A stretch of 64,000 nucleotides of DNA from Pelosinus sp. UFO1 (GTDB lineage: Bacteria > Bacillota > Negativicutes > DSM-13327): positions 4,973,001-5,037,000 of the forward strand of contig NZ_CP008852.1 in NCBI RefSeq assembly GCF_000725345.1, read 5' to 3'. Of the stretch, positions 51,606-62,400 are shown in pieces (the first letter of the stretch is position 1; every line of letters starts with the position of its first letter). A program made the position numbers and the translations under genes. The notes below the pieces were generated by a model that was not told the DNA's origin, made no database searches, and was given only the letters and a program-made list of their open reading frames with translations.

Positions 51606-52562
51606 GTGAATATTCCAAAGAAGAGCCTTACCTTAATTACCTTGATTTGGATGCTTGTGTCCATTATGATACCTGTTTTTGCTTTTGCTGAACAGGCTCA
51701 GCCGCAAGTTTTCAAGCTAACCGTTATTCATACTAATGATTTCCATGATTATGAACCATATGCTTTAGCCAGAAAAGCAACTATTATAAAAAAGATACGA
51801 TCAGAAGTGCAAAATGTCCTTTTGGTTGATGCGGGTGATCTTTTTACTCGCGGACCATATCACAATATTTTTTACGGGGAAATGGAAATGGCTGCTTATA
51901 ATGGAATGAACTATGACGCGTGGGAATTAGGCAACAACGAATTTAAAGGTCACCCTGAGCAAGCTGTAAGTGATCAAAAGTTGTACAATTTAATTGAACA
52001 GGCAAAATTTCCTACCTTATGTTCCAACATTAAGACAACCAATGGCGAATATCTGCCAGGGGTGAAACCTTATATTGTTAAATCAATACAAGATGTTAGA
52101 GTAGGTATCATTGGTGTATCTTCTACCAAGGTAAGGAGATATTCCCAAGCTTCAAACAAGATTGTAGAAGATCCCCTCACAGCAGTGGCAGAGCTAATTC
52201 CTCAGGTGCGCAAGGAATCGGACATTCAATTGCTCTTGTCTCACGCTGGGCTTGCAGTAGATGTTCAAATGGATATGAAATTAGCAGGCAGTGGATTGTC
52301 TCTTATTATCGGGGCCGATGATCATTATGTCATTCAGCAGCCTATTTATCGAACAGGTGGTATTCCAATTGTTCAGGCTGGGGGAGAAGATAACATATAT
52401 CTCGGCAGAGTTGATCTGACATATGAAAATAGGGACGGACAATGGGCTTTAGTTTCTCAACATGGCATGTTGTACCCAATTAATGATAAAATTCCGATGG
52501 ATCTAGACATTAAAAAAATTATTGATGGATATTTGTCTACAGTCAAAAGGCCGGCTGCATAA
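51606..52562 (+). CDS. exported 5'-nucleotidase-like metallophosphatase with altered active site
   Basis: GTG 51606, with GAGGGGGAGA upstream, gives 318 residues and a signal peptide (about residues 1-28, ending FAFAEQ). The fold is recognisable by HTNDFHDYEP, LVDAGDLFTRG and LGNNEFKGHPEQ. Two metal-site motifs are changed. GNH(E/D) reads GNNE, losing the catalytic His. The GGHSH box reads GADDH near residue 240. LLSHAGLAVD is kept in place of the LSHLG motif. The C-terminal substrate-binding domain of 5'-nucleotidases is absent. It may be catalytically weak or a binding protein. Confidence 0.75.
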   Translation: MNIPKKSLTLITLIWMLVSIMIPVFAFAEQAQPQVFKLTVIHTNDFHDYEPYALARKATIIKKIRSEVQNVLLVDAGDLFTRGPYHNIFYGEMEMAAYNGMNYDAWELGNNEFKGHPEQAVSDQKLYNLIEQAKFPTLCSNIKTTNGEYLPGVKPYIVKSIQDVRVGIIGVSSTKVRRYSQASNKIVEDPLTAVAELIPQVRKESDIQLLLSHAGLAVDVQMDMKLAGSGLSLIIGADDHYVIQQPIYRTGGIPIVQAGGEDNIYLGRVDLTYENRDGQWALVSQHGMLYPINDKIPMDLDIKKIIDGYLSTVKRPAA

Positions 52563-52618
52563 TAAGATTCGGATGTGCAGAGGAGGCCCCAAAGAACTTT
52601 TATTCTTTTGTCCATAAA

Positions 52619-52669
52619 AACAGGGCTGCCTCGCTACGATTTTTTTAATCGTTTTGAGACAGCCCCGTT
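52619..52669 (-). terminator. terminator between convergent genes
   Basis: AACAGGGCTGCCTC (52619-52632) pairs with GAGACAGCCCCGTT (52656-52669) with two mismatches. An inner ACGAT/ATCGT stem adds to it. On the minus strand TTTTTATGG follows. Confidence 0.7.
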
Positions 52670-52679
52670 CTTATCGTTA

Positions 52680-52982
52680 TTAGTTTGTACGGATATAACC
52701 ATCATCTTTAAGATCCTTGTTTAACTGTTTCCAGATTAAATCTTTGAATTGTATGGCATCTTGCAATTCTTGTTTTGACTTTGTGTAGTAAATTGTATTT
52801 CGAAGACCTACTGATATTTTCATATCCTTTAGAGATTGATCTAACATATCGCAAATTCGAATCAGCTGAATTTTATCTTCTTCGTATTTACCAGTAAATT
52901 TCAAAGAAAACGTCTTACTACGTGTATTCATTATTGATTCATTTAATTTCAATAAATTATTATTCGTTACACTCGGAGTCAT
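52680..52982 (-). CDS. 100-residue protein of unknown function, possible ATT start
   Basis: The coordinates use the first ATG (52982), which has no ribosome site. An in-frame ATT at 53006 would add eight residues (MDDYTNGH) and has GAGGTGAT correctly placed seven bases upstream. The protein is helical and charged, with SLKFTGKYEEDKIQLIRI and QSLKDMKISVGLRN. No family is recognised and there is no signal peptide. The mixture of Lys/Asp and the C-terminal DLKDDGYIRTN suggest a small cytoplasmic regulator or anti-sigma-like helical bundle, but this is guesswork. The 53007-53311 gap holds no gene. Confidence 0.55.
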   Translation of the reverse strand: MTPSVTNNNLLKLNESIMNTRSKTFSLKFTGKYEEDKIQLIRICDMLDQSLKDMKISVGLRNTIYYTKSKQELQDAIQFKDLIWKQLNKDLKDDGYIRTN

Positions 52983-53311
52983 ATGACCATTCGTATAATC
53001 GTCAATGCTATCACCTCGCTCTCGTCCAACAGAGGATAATCGGAGTCGTTAGATGTAATCCATAAAAAGCATTACAATATTTACTAAAAATGAGATTTTT
53101 TGCAGGAATTTGCATTTTTAGGACAAATATATGCATTATTAGAAGTTAGAGGTTTCTTGTTATAAAGAAATCATATGACTAAACAGCTAAATAGATTTTG
53201 TGACATCATTCACATTCACAAGTCAAAGAACGTTGCTAAAAGACTTTAAAAAATATGGGTTATTTATTTCAAAAATGTTTCGGAGATGTGAAATCAGCAG
53301 GAGGAATGGGA

Positions 53312-54757
53312 ATGGATGATCAAGTCACAAGAACTGAACGTACAACAGTCAAAGTCAAAAACGGATTGGACTTAAGCAATATTCAATTATCAGATGTTAT
53401 AGATATTAATTTCCTGCAACGATTTCAAGATAGTTTTGCTAAAGGGGTAGGGGTGGCCAGTGTGACTGTAAATCTTGAGGGAGATGCTATCACTAACCCG
53501 AGTAATTATACTAGATATTGTATGGATTATATTCATGCAACATCTAAGGGCGATAAGCGATGTGCAGAATCGCATCGGAAAGCTGGAGAAGAGGCTGCAC
53601 GTCTTGGAAAACCGGTTGTATATGAATGTCATGCGGGGCTTATTGATTTTGCTGCTCCAATTATATTAGAAGGGCGGCAAATTGGGACTATATTAGGTGG
53701 ACAAGTGCTAATGGATATTCCAAATGAAGAAAAGTATCGTAAAATTGCTAAAGAGATTGGGATTAGCGAAGATGGATACTTTGAATCGGTCAAGGAAATT
53801 CGTCAGTTATCAAAAGAAAGTGTTGAAGCTGCAGCAGATGTGCTTTACATCGTTGCTAACAATATGTCGAAAGCAGAATATCAGCAGCAAATATTAACAG
53901 CGAAATCAAAGTTGCTTAGTGACAGTTTAGACAAAATATCGCTGTCAATGAAAAAATTAGCAGCCTCGGTCAGTATGGTAAATGTAAGTCAAGTACATTT
54001 GGATAAAGAAATGAATAATGTCAATACCATAAATAATAAAATTAATGAAATGATGGATTTAACTAAAAATATTGCTGATATGATATCTGCCCAAAAAATA
54101 GAAATGGCTCGTTTAGATCGACTGAATTTAGTTGGAGAAATGGCAGCTAGTATTGGACATGAAGTTAGAAATCCGCTTACCACCGTCAGAGGGTATCTAC
54201 AATTTCTTAATAAAAAAACTGAATTCAGTAAATATGCATCTAGCCTTGAGATGATGATTGAAGAACTAGACCGTGCAAATGAAATTATTACCGAATTCTT
54301 ATCATTGGCAAAAGATCGTAGAGTGGATTTAAAAGAATCGGATTTGAATAAAATAATAGCAAGAATAGTGCCCTTAATGCAAGCTGACGGGGTGCTTAAA
54401 GGTATACAAATTAATCTTGAACTTGGAGATATCCCTTCATTGATATTAGACGAAAAAGAAATTAGGCAACTAATTTTAAATTTAGTTAAAAATGCAATTG
54501 AGGCGACAGATGATGATGGGAGCGTGGCAATAGCAACATATATAACTGAAGATAGACCGGTTCTATCAATAGCCGATGAAGGATGTGGAATCCCCAAGGA
54601 ATTCTTAGATAAAATAGGTACTCCATTCCTATCGACTAAACCACAGGGAACTGGTTTAGGTTTAGCTGTATGCTACAGAATTGCAGAACGTCATTCTGCA
54701 TCGATAAATATTCATAGCAAAGAAGGCATAGGAACTACCGTGAAAGTCATATTTTGA
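53312..54757 (+). CDS. PocR-domain sensor histidine kinase
   Basis: ATG 53312 has AGGAGG seven bases upstream and gives 481 residues; the ATG at 53306 is too close. Residues about 15-175 form a PocR sensory domain with three Cys positions (YCMDYI, KRCAES, YECHAG). A coiled-coil linker follows. HisKA has the phospho-acceptor His in ASIGHEVRNPLT. The HATPase domain has NLVKNAIEAT, DEGCGIP and GTGLGLAVC. There is no transmembrane segment, so it senses a cytoplasmic signal. It is an orphan kinase with no response regulator beside it, like the sporulation kinases that feed Spo0A. Confidence 0.9.
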   Translation: MDDQVTRTERTTVKVKNGLDLSNIQLSDVIDINFLQRFQDSFAKGVGVASVTVNLEGDAITNPSNYTRYCMDYIHATSKGDKRCAESHRKAGEEAARLGKPVVYECHAGLIDFAAPIILEGRQIGTILGGQVLMDIPNEEKYRKIAKEIGISEDGYFESVKEIRQLSKESVEAAADVLYIVANNMSKAEYQQQILTAKSKLLSDSLDKISLSMKKLAASVSMVNVSQVHLDKEMNNVNTINNKINEMMDLTKNIADMISAQKIEMARLDRLNLVGEMAASIGHEVRNPLTTVRGYLQFLNKKTEFSKYASSLEMMIEELDRANEIITEFLSLAKDRRVDLKESDLNKIIARIVPLMQADGVLKGIQINLELGDIPSLILDEKEIRQLILNLVKNAIEATDDDGSVAIATYITEDRPVLSIADEGCGIPKEFLDKIGTPFLSTKPQGTGLGLAVCYRIAERHSASINIHSKEGIGTTVKVIF

Positions 54758-54809
54758 TTGTTCAGCTCATGCTAAATTAATAACGGGCTTATTAATTAGC
54801 ACTATTTAG

Positions 54810-54992
54810 ATTGGTGATGCAGCTTCTGATATTACTAACTGGAAAATTGGTCTATCTCAGGAAATTGCTCCTAATTTAGACTTTAATCTTGATTATCGTA
54901 ACATGAAGATTTTGGATATGAGTTATTTGGGAGTTGCCGGAAATTTTGATGTGACATCAAAAGGTATTGGCTATGGTATCTATAAATTCTAG
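54810..54992 (+). pseudogene. C-terminal remnant of an outer-membrane beta-barrel protein
   Basis: The open frame from 54810 to the TAG at 54990-54992 encodes about 60 residues with no start or ribosome site. It reads as barrel strands: NWKIGLSQEIAPNLDFNLDY and GVAGNFDVTSKGIGYGIYKF, ending in the Phe typical of outer-membrane barrels. The corresponding N-terminal part is absent in the preceding DNA, which is the end of the histidine kinase. It is most probably the tail of a deleted porin gene. A hairpin terminator follows at 55041. Confidence 0.65.
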
Positions 54993-55040
54993 TATGTAAG
55001 AAGTGCTAGTGGGTTCAATACAACCATATCTTAGTCTAAA

Positions 55041-55089
55041 TGAGAAGAAACGGAGAAAATCGTTTTTCGATTATTTCCGCTTCTTCTCA
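55041..55089. terminator. terminator after the porin remnant
   Basis: TGAGAAGAAACGGAGAAAAT pairs with the mirrored segment ending TTCCGCTTCTTCTCA, with two small mismatches and a T-rich loop. It may once have served the lost barrel gene. The rest of 55090-55192 is unremarkable. Confidence 0.65.
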
Positions 55090-55192
55090 TTCAGTTTAAT
55101 AGTACAATAATAAGCCTACCCGAAGTCTTAAGTTACGATAACTATCACTCATGAGGAGGCGGACACCTAAGCCGGGAATTGCAGTATGGTAC

Positions 55193-55738
55193 TCATGCCA
55201 ATATATTCAAAGACCGTTTTTTCTCTCTTTGCTTTACGGCTTTTGCTCCATTATTTTTGCTGTTATCATTTGTCGTATCAGCATCCATTTCATCTTTCTT
55301 TCTTTTACGCTCTACTTCAGCAGCTTCAATTCCCAATTTTTCCGCCGCGTTAACGTTTTCATCTACAGAAATATCTGCTTTGGCTAAAATTAAATGTCCC
55401 ATACTAGCGTTAAAAAGATACGTTTCATGCTCCCTTCTAATTTTCGCACGTTTACTAGGACTTTTAGCTGGGGATGATTCGTTTTTATACCAATCTTCTT
55501 GAAGTTTTCGTGCAGTTTTTGCATACTGAACCTGCTGTATTTGCTTTGTAACTCCTTGTAAGGCTACCATCGTTTCTTTTCTGCCTATATGAATAGAACT
55601 AGCATCGCCATTTCCATTATTGCCAGTTTTAGATTGTAACTTCTTTAGCATGTTATCTCTATATTTTTCTAGCGAATTTAACGTACTATTCGAATTAGTA
55701 TTTAATAAATTAGTAATTAGACCTCCGTTGTTAGACAT
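55193..55738 (-). CDS. 181-residue charged protein of unknown function
   Basis: ATG 55738 is preceded by TAAGGAGGGGATTCTTA, a strong ribosome site. The N-terminus is Asn/Ser/Gly-rich (MSNNGGLITNLLNTNSNSTL). The middle (about residues 25-90) is helical, and the C-terminal half is very Lys/Arg/Asp-rich and likely disordered (ERKRKKDEMDADTTND). There is no signal peptide. I do not recognise a family; low-complexity ends suggest a scaffold or nucleic-acid-associated protein. It is alone on its strand between a pseudogene region and addB. Confidence 0.6.
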   Translation of the reverse strand: MSNNGGLITNLLNTNSNSTLNSLEKYRDNMLKKLQSKTGNNGNGDASSIHIGRKETMVALQGVTKQIQQVQYAKTARKLQEDWYKNESSPAKSPSKRAKIRREHETYLFNASMGHLILAKADISVDENVNAAEKLGIEAAEVERKRKKDEMDADTTNDNSKNNGAKAVKQREKKRSLNILA

Positions 55739-55953
55739 TAAGAATCCCCTCCTTATCCATTGGAAAATATAACCATTATATTACATATCGAACAAATTAC
55801 CTGCAATGTTAAGTAGTAAGACTCAGAAAATGAAAAAGACAGTCAGTTTTTCACCTCGAAAGTATCCGAACAGCTAGGGAAAGGGTAGGACTTTTCCCTT
55901 CTTATACCGAATATCACTGCAATAGCAAGATATAAGTTAGAGGTGAAACACAA

Positions 55954-58900
55954 GTGAAGCTTCGTTTAATTATAGGAAGAGCTGGGTGTGGCAAGACCCA
56001 GTATTGTTTAGAAGAAATGGGTCAAATGTTAGCGGCATCACCAGAGGGACGGTCCATGATCATGATCTTGCCGGAGCACGCTACCTTTCAGGTAGAGCAT
56101 GAGTTAGCATCTACTCCTGGCATTGATGGTTTTACTAGGGCCTATGTCTTCGGTTTTCGTCGTTTGGCACATCGAATCTTAATGGAAACAGGTGGTGCGG
56201 TTCGCCCTCATATTACAGAACTTGGGAAACGGATCGTATTGAATAAATTATTACATGAGCATCGAGAAGATTTTAAGATATTTCATCGGGCGGCTGCCCA
56301 ACGTAGTTTCGCCGATATTTTAGTCAGTATGATTCAGGAGTTTAAAGCCTATGGTGTATCTCCAGAATCTTTGGCAGAGATAGAAGGGCAATGTGGTGAT
56401 TTGCCAATTGGTGATAAAATTCATGATTTAGCCTTAGTGTATCAAGGTTTTGAAAACTTTTTGCAAGGGCGTTATACCGATCCGGAAGATTATCTTACCT
56501 TATTGGCAAAGAAGATTCCCCAGTCTGCTATTTTGCATCAAGCAGAGGTGTGGATTGATGGCTTTACTTGGTTCAATCCGCAAGAAGCAGATGTAGTAGC
56601 TGGGCTATTAGCAAACTCTGCTAGTGTGACCATTACCTTGTGTTTGGCAGATGCCAAGTCTAGTGAGCAGGCAAGTGAGACAGCCTTATTTCATCGTCAA
56701 TGGGACACCCGAAGAAAGCTATTGGATATGGCAAGAAAAATGGGGGCTGAAATTGAAGAAGTGGAGTTAACCCAGAACCAACGATTTACGGCTCCCTTGC
56801 TAGGGCATATGGAAGCGCAGCTATTTACTTTTCCTTCCGCAGTTTGGGCAGGTGAAACCAAAGGAGCTGTGGTAACGGAGGCTGCCAATCGCCGGATAGA
56901 AGTCGAAGGTATGGCAAGGGATATGTTACGGTTATGTCGGGAAGAAGGATATCGTTGGCGAGATATTGGAATTCTGCTGCGTGATCCAGAAAGTTATGCT
57001 GAACTTGTGGAGACTGTGTTAGCTGACTATGAGATACCTTTCTTTAGTGATCGAAAACGCCAACCAGTGCATCATCCTTTAGCGGAATTGTTGCGTTCTA
57101 GTATAGAAGTGATCACGGAAAGATGGAGTTATGAACCTTTGTTTCGCTGTTTTAAGACAGATTTATTTGATTTGTCCCGGGATGATATTGATAAATTGGA
57201 AAACTACGTATTGGAGTTTGGTATTCGCGGTACAAAATGGACAAATGGTCAGCTGTGGACATTTATTCGCCGTTTTTCCTTAGGGGAAGATGCGGAACTA
57301 AATGAGGTACAACAAGAGCATCTTCAAACTATCAATGAGGTTAGAAGCAAAGCTTCTGCGCCTTTGCTGCTCTTGGAGCAACAGATGAAAGCCGCAACGA
57401 CGGTACTAGAGATGACGACAGCCTTATATGAATTTTTAGCAGGATTGATGGTGCCCGAAAAATTGGAGCAGTGGGCGGTGCATGCCGAAGAAATAGGGGA
57501 TTTGGAGCAGGCGAGGGAACATCGTCAGTTATGGGATCAAGTTATTCAGTTATTAGAACAAATTGTGGAGATCTGCGGCACAGAGGAGATGACAGTAGCC
57601 GATTATGGGATTATGTTGAGTGAAGGCTTGGAAGGTCTTACTCTCAGTCTCATTCCTCCAGGGCTTGACTATGTTACAGTATCTCCTATGGAGCAGACTA
57701 GCTTGGTAAATATTAAAAGTATTTATGTTCCAGGGGTAAATGATGGAGTATTGCCCATGCGCGGGCGGGGTGAAGGTTTATTAACTGATGCCGAACGAGG
57801 GCAAATGATTCAGTTTGGTTTAGAACTAGCCCCAGGTTCACAGTCGGATTCTTTTGCGGAGCGGTTTTTGGTATATACAGCCTTAACAAGAGCTAAAGAG
57901 TATTTATGGCTTAGTTATCCTCTAGCAGATGAAGAAGGCAAGGGGCTTAGTCCATCCTTGCTAATTAAACGGATTCGAGAATTGGCAAGAGTACCGTTTC
58001 ATTCTTTGCCTGTAGAGCCTATAACTGGGAGTGAACAGCAGTATATCGCTCATGGGAAACGCAGTATTTCCGCTTTGGCGGCCGTACTTCGAAGCTACAA
58101 GAGCGGTGAGAAGATTGCTGGCGTGTGGTGGGATGTTTATAACTGGGCAAGACAAGAACAAGGGCTGGAATGGTATGTGCAAAGAGCCGTAGCTGGGTTG
58201 TTTCATCACAATCAGGTAGAGTCATTGCCGGGGAATTTGGCGAATCGTTTATATCCGAAGCAAAATAAACTGCGGGGCAGTGTTACTCGTTTTGAATCCT
58301 ATCAGGCCTGTCCCTTCAAACATTTTGCGCAGTATGGCTTAAGCCTTAAGGAACGAGCCGTTTTTCGTTTACAGGCACCTGACTGGGGGCAGTTTTTGCA
58401 TGCTGCTCTCAAAGGATTTGGTGATAGCTTGCAAGATGCCGGGCGTGACTGGGGTAGTATGAGCGAAGGGGAATATAAGGAGATTGTCAACCAAGTGGTG
58501 GAAGAATTGGCGCCAAAACTGCAAAATGAGATTTTGTTAAGCTCGGAACAGCATAAGCACTTGGTGGGCAGACTGAAACGGACTGTGACTCGTGCCGTAC
58601 GTCGTCTAGTAGAATTTGATCGGGTAAGTACGTTTAAACCCATAGCCATGGAAAAATCATTCGGGCGGGGGGAGGATGCTTTGCCACCTCTCGTCTATAT
58701 GTTGCCAGATGATATTTCCTTGGAAATAGTCGGTCAGATTGATCGCTTGGACATTGCGGAATTGGAAGGCAAAAAGTATATGCTAATTATTGATTATAAG
58801 TCAGGGGGAGCTTGGCTTAAATTGGTGGATGTATATTATGGTTTGCGGCTCCAGTTATTAACGTATCTGTTGGTAGCGAGTAAAGCGTATAAGGACTGTT

Positions 58901-59406
58901 TACCTGCTGGAGTTTTGTATTATTTCTTAAAGAATCCGAATCTCTCAGATAAAATTAAGTTAGACGCCGATGAAATTTGTAAAAAAATTAATGGACTCTT
59001 AAAGATGCCAGGTTGGGTATTAGCCGACTCTCAAGTAATACGGTTATTGGATCACACCATTGATGGTTATTCTGAATTCTTAAAGGTTGCCTTGAAAAAG
59101 GATGATACCTTTTATAGCAATTGTTTGTCTTATGTCAAAGAACCTGAAGAGTTTCAATTATTACTTAGCTATGTGGAGCAAAAATTAGTCGATACGGCAC
59201 GGGAAATTATGGCGGGGAAAATCGAGATTAGTCCGTATGCTTTAGATAAACGGACACCTTGTGGCTTTTGTCAGTACAGTGCCGTATGTCAGTTTGATAG
59301 TTTGTTGCCAGAGAATCAATATCGTAGATTGGCAAAGCAAGATGAAAGTACTATTATGGGGGAAATTACCCAAGGCCAGGAGGTAAAACCAAATGAGTTG
59401 GTCTGA
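55954..59406 (+). CDS. addB: ATP-dependent helicase/nuclease subunit AddB
   Basis: The 1150-residue protein starts at GTG with TAGAGGTGAA upstream. It has an intact Walker A near the N-terminus (IIGRAGCGKTQ, residues 6-16). The C-terminal RecB-type nuclease has GQIDRLDI and IIDYKSG. The iron-sulfur cluster Cys set is visible as YQACPF (near residue 787) and CGFC...C at about 1106-1115. With AddA it forms the RecBCD-equivalent enzyme that resects double-strand breaks and recognises a Chi sequence. The stop overlaps the addA start by 14 bases, so translation is coupled. Confidence 0.95.
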   Translation: MKLRLIIGRAGCGKTQYCLEEMGQMLAASPEGRSMIMILPEHATFQVEHELASTPGIDGFTRAYVFGFRRLAHRILMETGGAVRPHITELGKRIVLNKLLHEHREDFKIFHRAAAQRSFADILVSMIQEFKAYGVSPESLAEIEGQCGDLPIGDKIHDLALVYQGFENFLQGRYTDPEDYLTLLAKKIPQSAILHQAEVWIDGFTWFNPQEADVVAGLLANSASVTITLCLADAKSSEQASETALFHRQWDTRRKLLDMARKMGAEIEEVELTQNQRFTAPLLGHMEAQLFTFPSAVWAGETKGAVVTEAANRRIEVEGMARDMLRLCREEGYRWRDIGILLRDPESYAELVETVLADYEIPFFSDRKRQPVHHPLAELLRSSIEVITERWSYEPLFRCFKTDLFDLSRDDIDKLENYVLEFGIRGTKWTNGQLWTFIRRFSLGEDAELNEVQQEHLQTINEVRSKASAPLLLLEQQMKAATTVLEMTTALYEFLAGLMVPEKLEQWAVHAEEIGDLEQAREHRQLWDQVIQLLEQIVEICGTEEMTVADYGIMLSEGLEGLTLSLIPPGLDYVTVSPMEQTSLVNIKSIYVPGVNDGVLPMRGRGEGLLTDAERGQMIQFGLELAPGSQSDSFAERFLVYTALTRAKEYLWLSYPLADEEGKGLSPSLLIKRIRELARVPFHSLPVEPITGSEQQYIAHGKRSISALAAVLRSYKSGEKIAGVWWDVYNWARQEQGLEWYVQRAVAGLFHHNQVESLPGNLANRLYPKQNKLRGSVTRFESYQACPFKHFAQYGLSLKERAVFRLQAPDWGQFLHAALKGFGDSLQDAGRDWGSMSEGEYKEIVNQVVEELAPKLQNEILLSSEQHKHLVGRLKRTVTRAVRRLVEFDRVSTFKPIAMEKSFGRGEDALPPLVYMLPDDISLEIVGQIDRLDIAELEGKKYMLIIDYKSGGAWLKLVDVYYGLRLQLLTYLLVASKAYKDCLPAGVLYYFLKNPNLSDKIKLDADEICKKINGLLKMPGWVLADSQVIRLLDHTIDGYSEFLKVALKKDDTFYSNCLSYVKEPEEFQLLLSYVEQKLVDTAREIMAGKIEISPYALDKRTPCGFCQYSAVCQFDSLLPENQYRRLAKQDESTIMGEITQGQEVKPNELV

Positions 59407-62400
59407 GCAGCAGTTATTGGCAATTGAAACACGGAATAAAAATCTATTAGTAGCTGCGGCTGCTGGTTCGGGTAAAACCTCTGTACTAGTTGAGCGGATT
59501 ATTTCCCGTATATTAGATAAAGAGCAGCCAGTTGATGTAGATAAGGTGCTAGTTGTTACCTTTACCAATGCGGCAGCGGCTGAAATGCGCGGGCGAATTG
59601 GCTCGGCTTTGAATGATGCATTAAAAAAACAGCCTCGTTCTGAGCATATTCAGCGGCAGTTAGCACTACTCAATTCTTCTGCCATTTCTACCATTCATGC
59701 CTTTTGTCAAAACATTGTACGGCAGAATTTTCATCTCTTAGATTTAGATCCTCAATTTCGCATTGCTGGCCAGGCAGAAGTGACAATTATGAAAACAGAA
59801 GTGCTGGAAAATTTATTTGAGGCGAAATACGCCCAAGGGGACGAGGCATTTTTAGACTTAGTAGAACACTATGGGGATGAGCAGAGTGACAATTCCTTGT
59901 ATCAATTGGTACTAGGATTATATAATTTCTCCCAGAGTCATCCTTGGCCAGAAAAATGGATAGCTGGTCTTTCACAAGAGTTTGCTTTGCCTGAAGCCGC
60001 TACTGTTGATCAAACTCCTTGGTCGAAGCTAATTCGGGAGAAAATAGTCTTGGATTTAGAACAGGCGGGGCAACAATTAGATACTCTTTGCCTAGAGGCT
60101 GGAAGACCTGGCAGCATAGATGCCTATGTAGATACCTTTATGGCAGATCGGGCTGTCCTTGATGAACTGCTGTCTGCAGCTAATCATTCCTGGGAAAGTC
60201 TGGCTAGTGCTATTGAAAGTTGTAAGTTTGAGAAAATTGCTGCCGTGCCAAAAGGTACAGATGAGTCCATGAAGAAATATTTTCAACGGGGCAGGCAGAA
60301 GGTCAAAGATAAAATCAATGACTGTAAGGTACATTTCTTTGATCGCCCAGCAGAAGAATTATTGGCAGATATGCGTCTAATTGCTCCTGTGGTAGATACG
60401 TTAGGTAAGTTGGTGATTGAATTTGGTCAGGAATTTGCCAAGGCAAAGCGTAGCAAAGATGTATTGGATTTCAATGACTTGGAGCATTTTTGTTTACAAA
60501 TTTTGCTTGCATCGGAAAGTCAGCTAGGAGAGATCATACCTTCTTCTGTTGCGATCCAATTGCAGGAGCGTTTTGCGGAAGTAATGGTGGATGAATACCA
60601 AGATACCAATGGGGTACAGGAAACTATTTTGCGTTTGGTAGCAAGTACGAAACAACCTAATTTATTTTTAGTGGGTGATGTTAAACAGAGTATTTATCGT
60701 TTTCGCTTAGCAGAACCGGAATTATTCATGGAAAAATATCGCCAGTATCCGACAGCTGGCAGTCAGTATGCTCGAATCGATTTATCCCAGAATTTTCGTA
60801 GTCGGGCGGGGGTGCTTCATGCTGTCAATTTTCTCTTTGTGCAGTTGATGTCGCCCCGGATTGGAGAACTAGAGTATGGGGAGGCGGAGAAACTTAATCC
60901 TGGTCCTGATTACCCAGGAGAGCAGGGCAAACTGCTAGAAGGGCCTGTGGAACTCTGCATTGTAGATCGGGATGAAGCGGAAGTACAAATGGGTTCTTCC
61001 GAAGGGGAGATAGATAGTGGGGAAGGCGTAGAAGCCGCTGATGGCCCTGCAGCCGAGTTAATGGAAGAGGCAGAACTAAGTGGTTTTGAATTAGAGGCTC
61101 GTTTAATTGCCAAAAAGATGAGCGAGTTTATGACAGGCAATTATCGAGTGTATGATAAAGGGTTAAAAGAGTATCGCAGCCTAGCTTGGCGAGATATCGT
61201 TATTTTACTCCGGTCAGTAAAAGGCAAGGCAAATGTAATGCTGGATGTACTAAGAAAAGCAGGTATACCTGCTTATGCTGAACTAGATGCTGGTTACTTT
61301 AGGGAAATCGAAGTACAGATCATGGTATCTTTATTAAGTGTGATCGATAATCCACGTCAAGATATCGCCTTGGCGGCGGTATTGCGTTCGCCTTTGGTAG
61401 GATTTACGACGGAAGAGTTAGCAGAAGTCCGTTTGTGCTGTCAGGGGGAGGAATTGTGGATCGCCTTGAGCCATGAGGTGGATAACGCAAGCCTAATCGA
61501 AAAAACACGGGAAAAAGTGAAAAGTTTTGTGAAACAGCTTGAACAATGGCGTAATTTATCTCGCCGTAAAGGTGTTCCAGAACTCATTTGGCAGATTTAT
61601 CGTGATACGGGGTACTATGATTATGTCGGAGGTATGCCTGGTGGCATGCTAAGGCAAGCCAATTTAAGAGCGCTGCATGATCGGGCTCGTCAATATGAAG
61701 GAACAAATTTTCGCGGCTTATTTCGCTTTTTGCGTTTTGTAGAGCGTATGCAGGATAAAGGATCTGACCTTGCTGTTGCCAGAGCCTTGGGGGAAAGTGA
61801 AAATGTAGTACGGATTATGAGTATTCATAAAAGTAAGGGACTTGAGTTTCCACTTGTATTTGTAGCGGACTTAGGCAAGAATATCAATCTGCAAGATAGT
61901 AAAGCGTTGGTGTTGTGTCACAAGGTCTTAGGGGTGGGGCCCTATGTTACCAATCCAGAACTGCGTTTTCGTTACCCTACATTAGCACGGCATGGCATTA
62001 GTCATAAGCTTATTATGGAGACCAAAGCAGAGGAATTACGTATTCTTTATGTAGCTTTAACAAGAGCAAGAGAAAAGCTGATTCTTGTAGGCTCTGTAAG
62101 TAAATTGGCTAAAAAGGCGGCTGGGTGGTGCCAATATACAGATCGCTCGCAACCTACATTGCCCGACGCACTCATTGCAGGGGCTAGTAACTATTTGGAT
62201 TGGTTGTGTCCTGCTGTGGCTCGGCATGAGGGTGGCACTGCTCTTCGGGTATATGGAGAGTGCGAGCAAGAACTGAGGCCAATTTTTTCTAAAGATCCGT
62301 CAAAATGGCAAGTAGATGTTTATTCTCGTAGTCAATTACTGGAGGTAGATGAGGAGCAATCTGAAGCTGCCACGCTGCTAGAGAATATTCGCAACTTGCA

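Noticed and set aside
55151-55502. Plus-strand ORFs opposite the gene at 55193-55738
   Set aside because: Hydrophobic shadow frames without ribosome sites; the minus-strand gene has a strong one.
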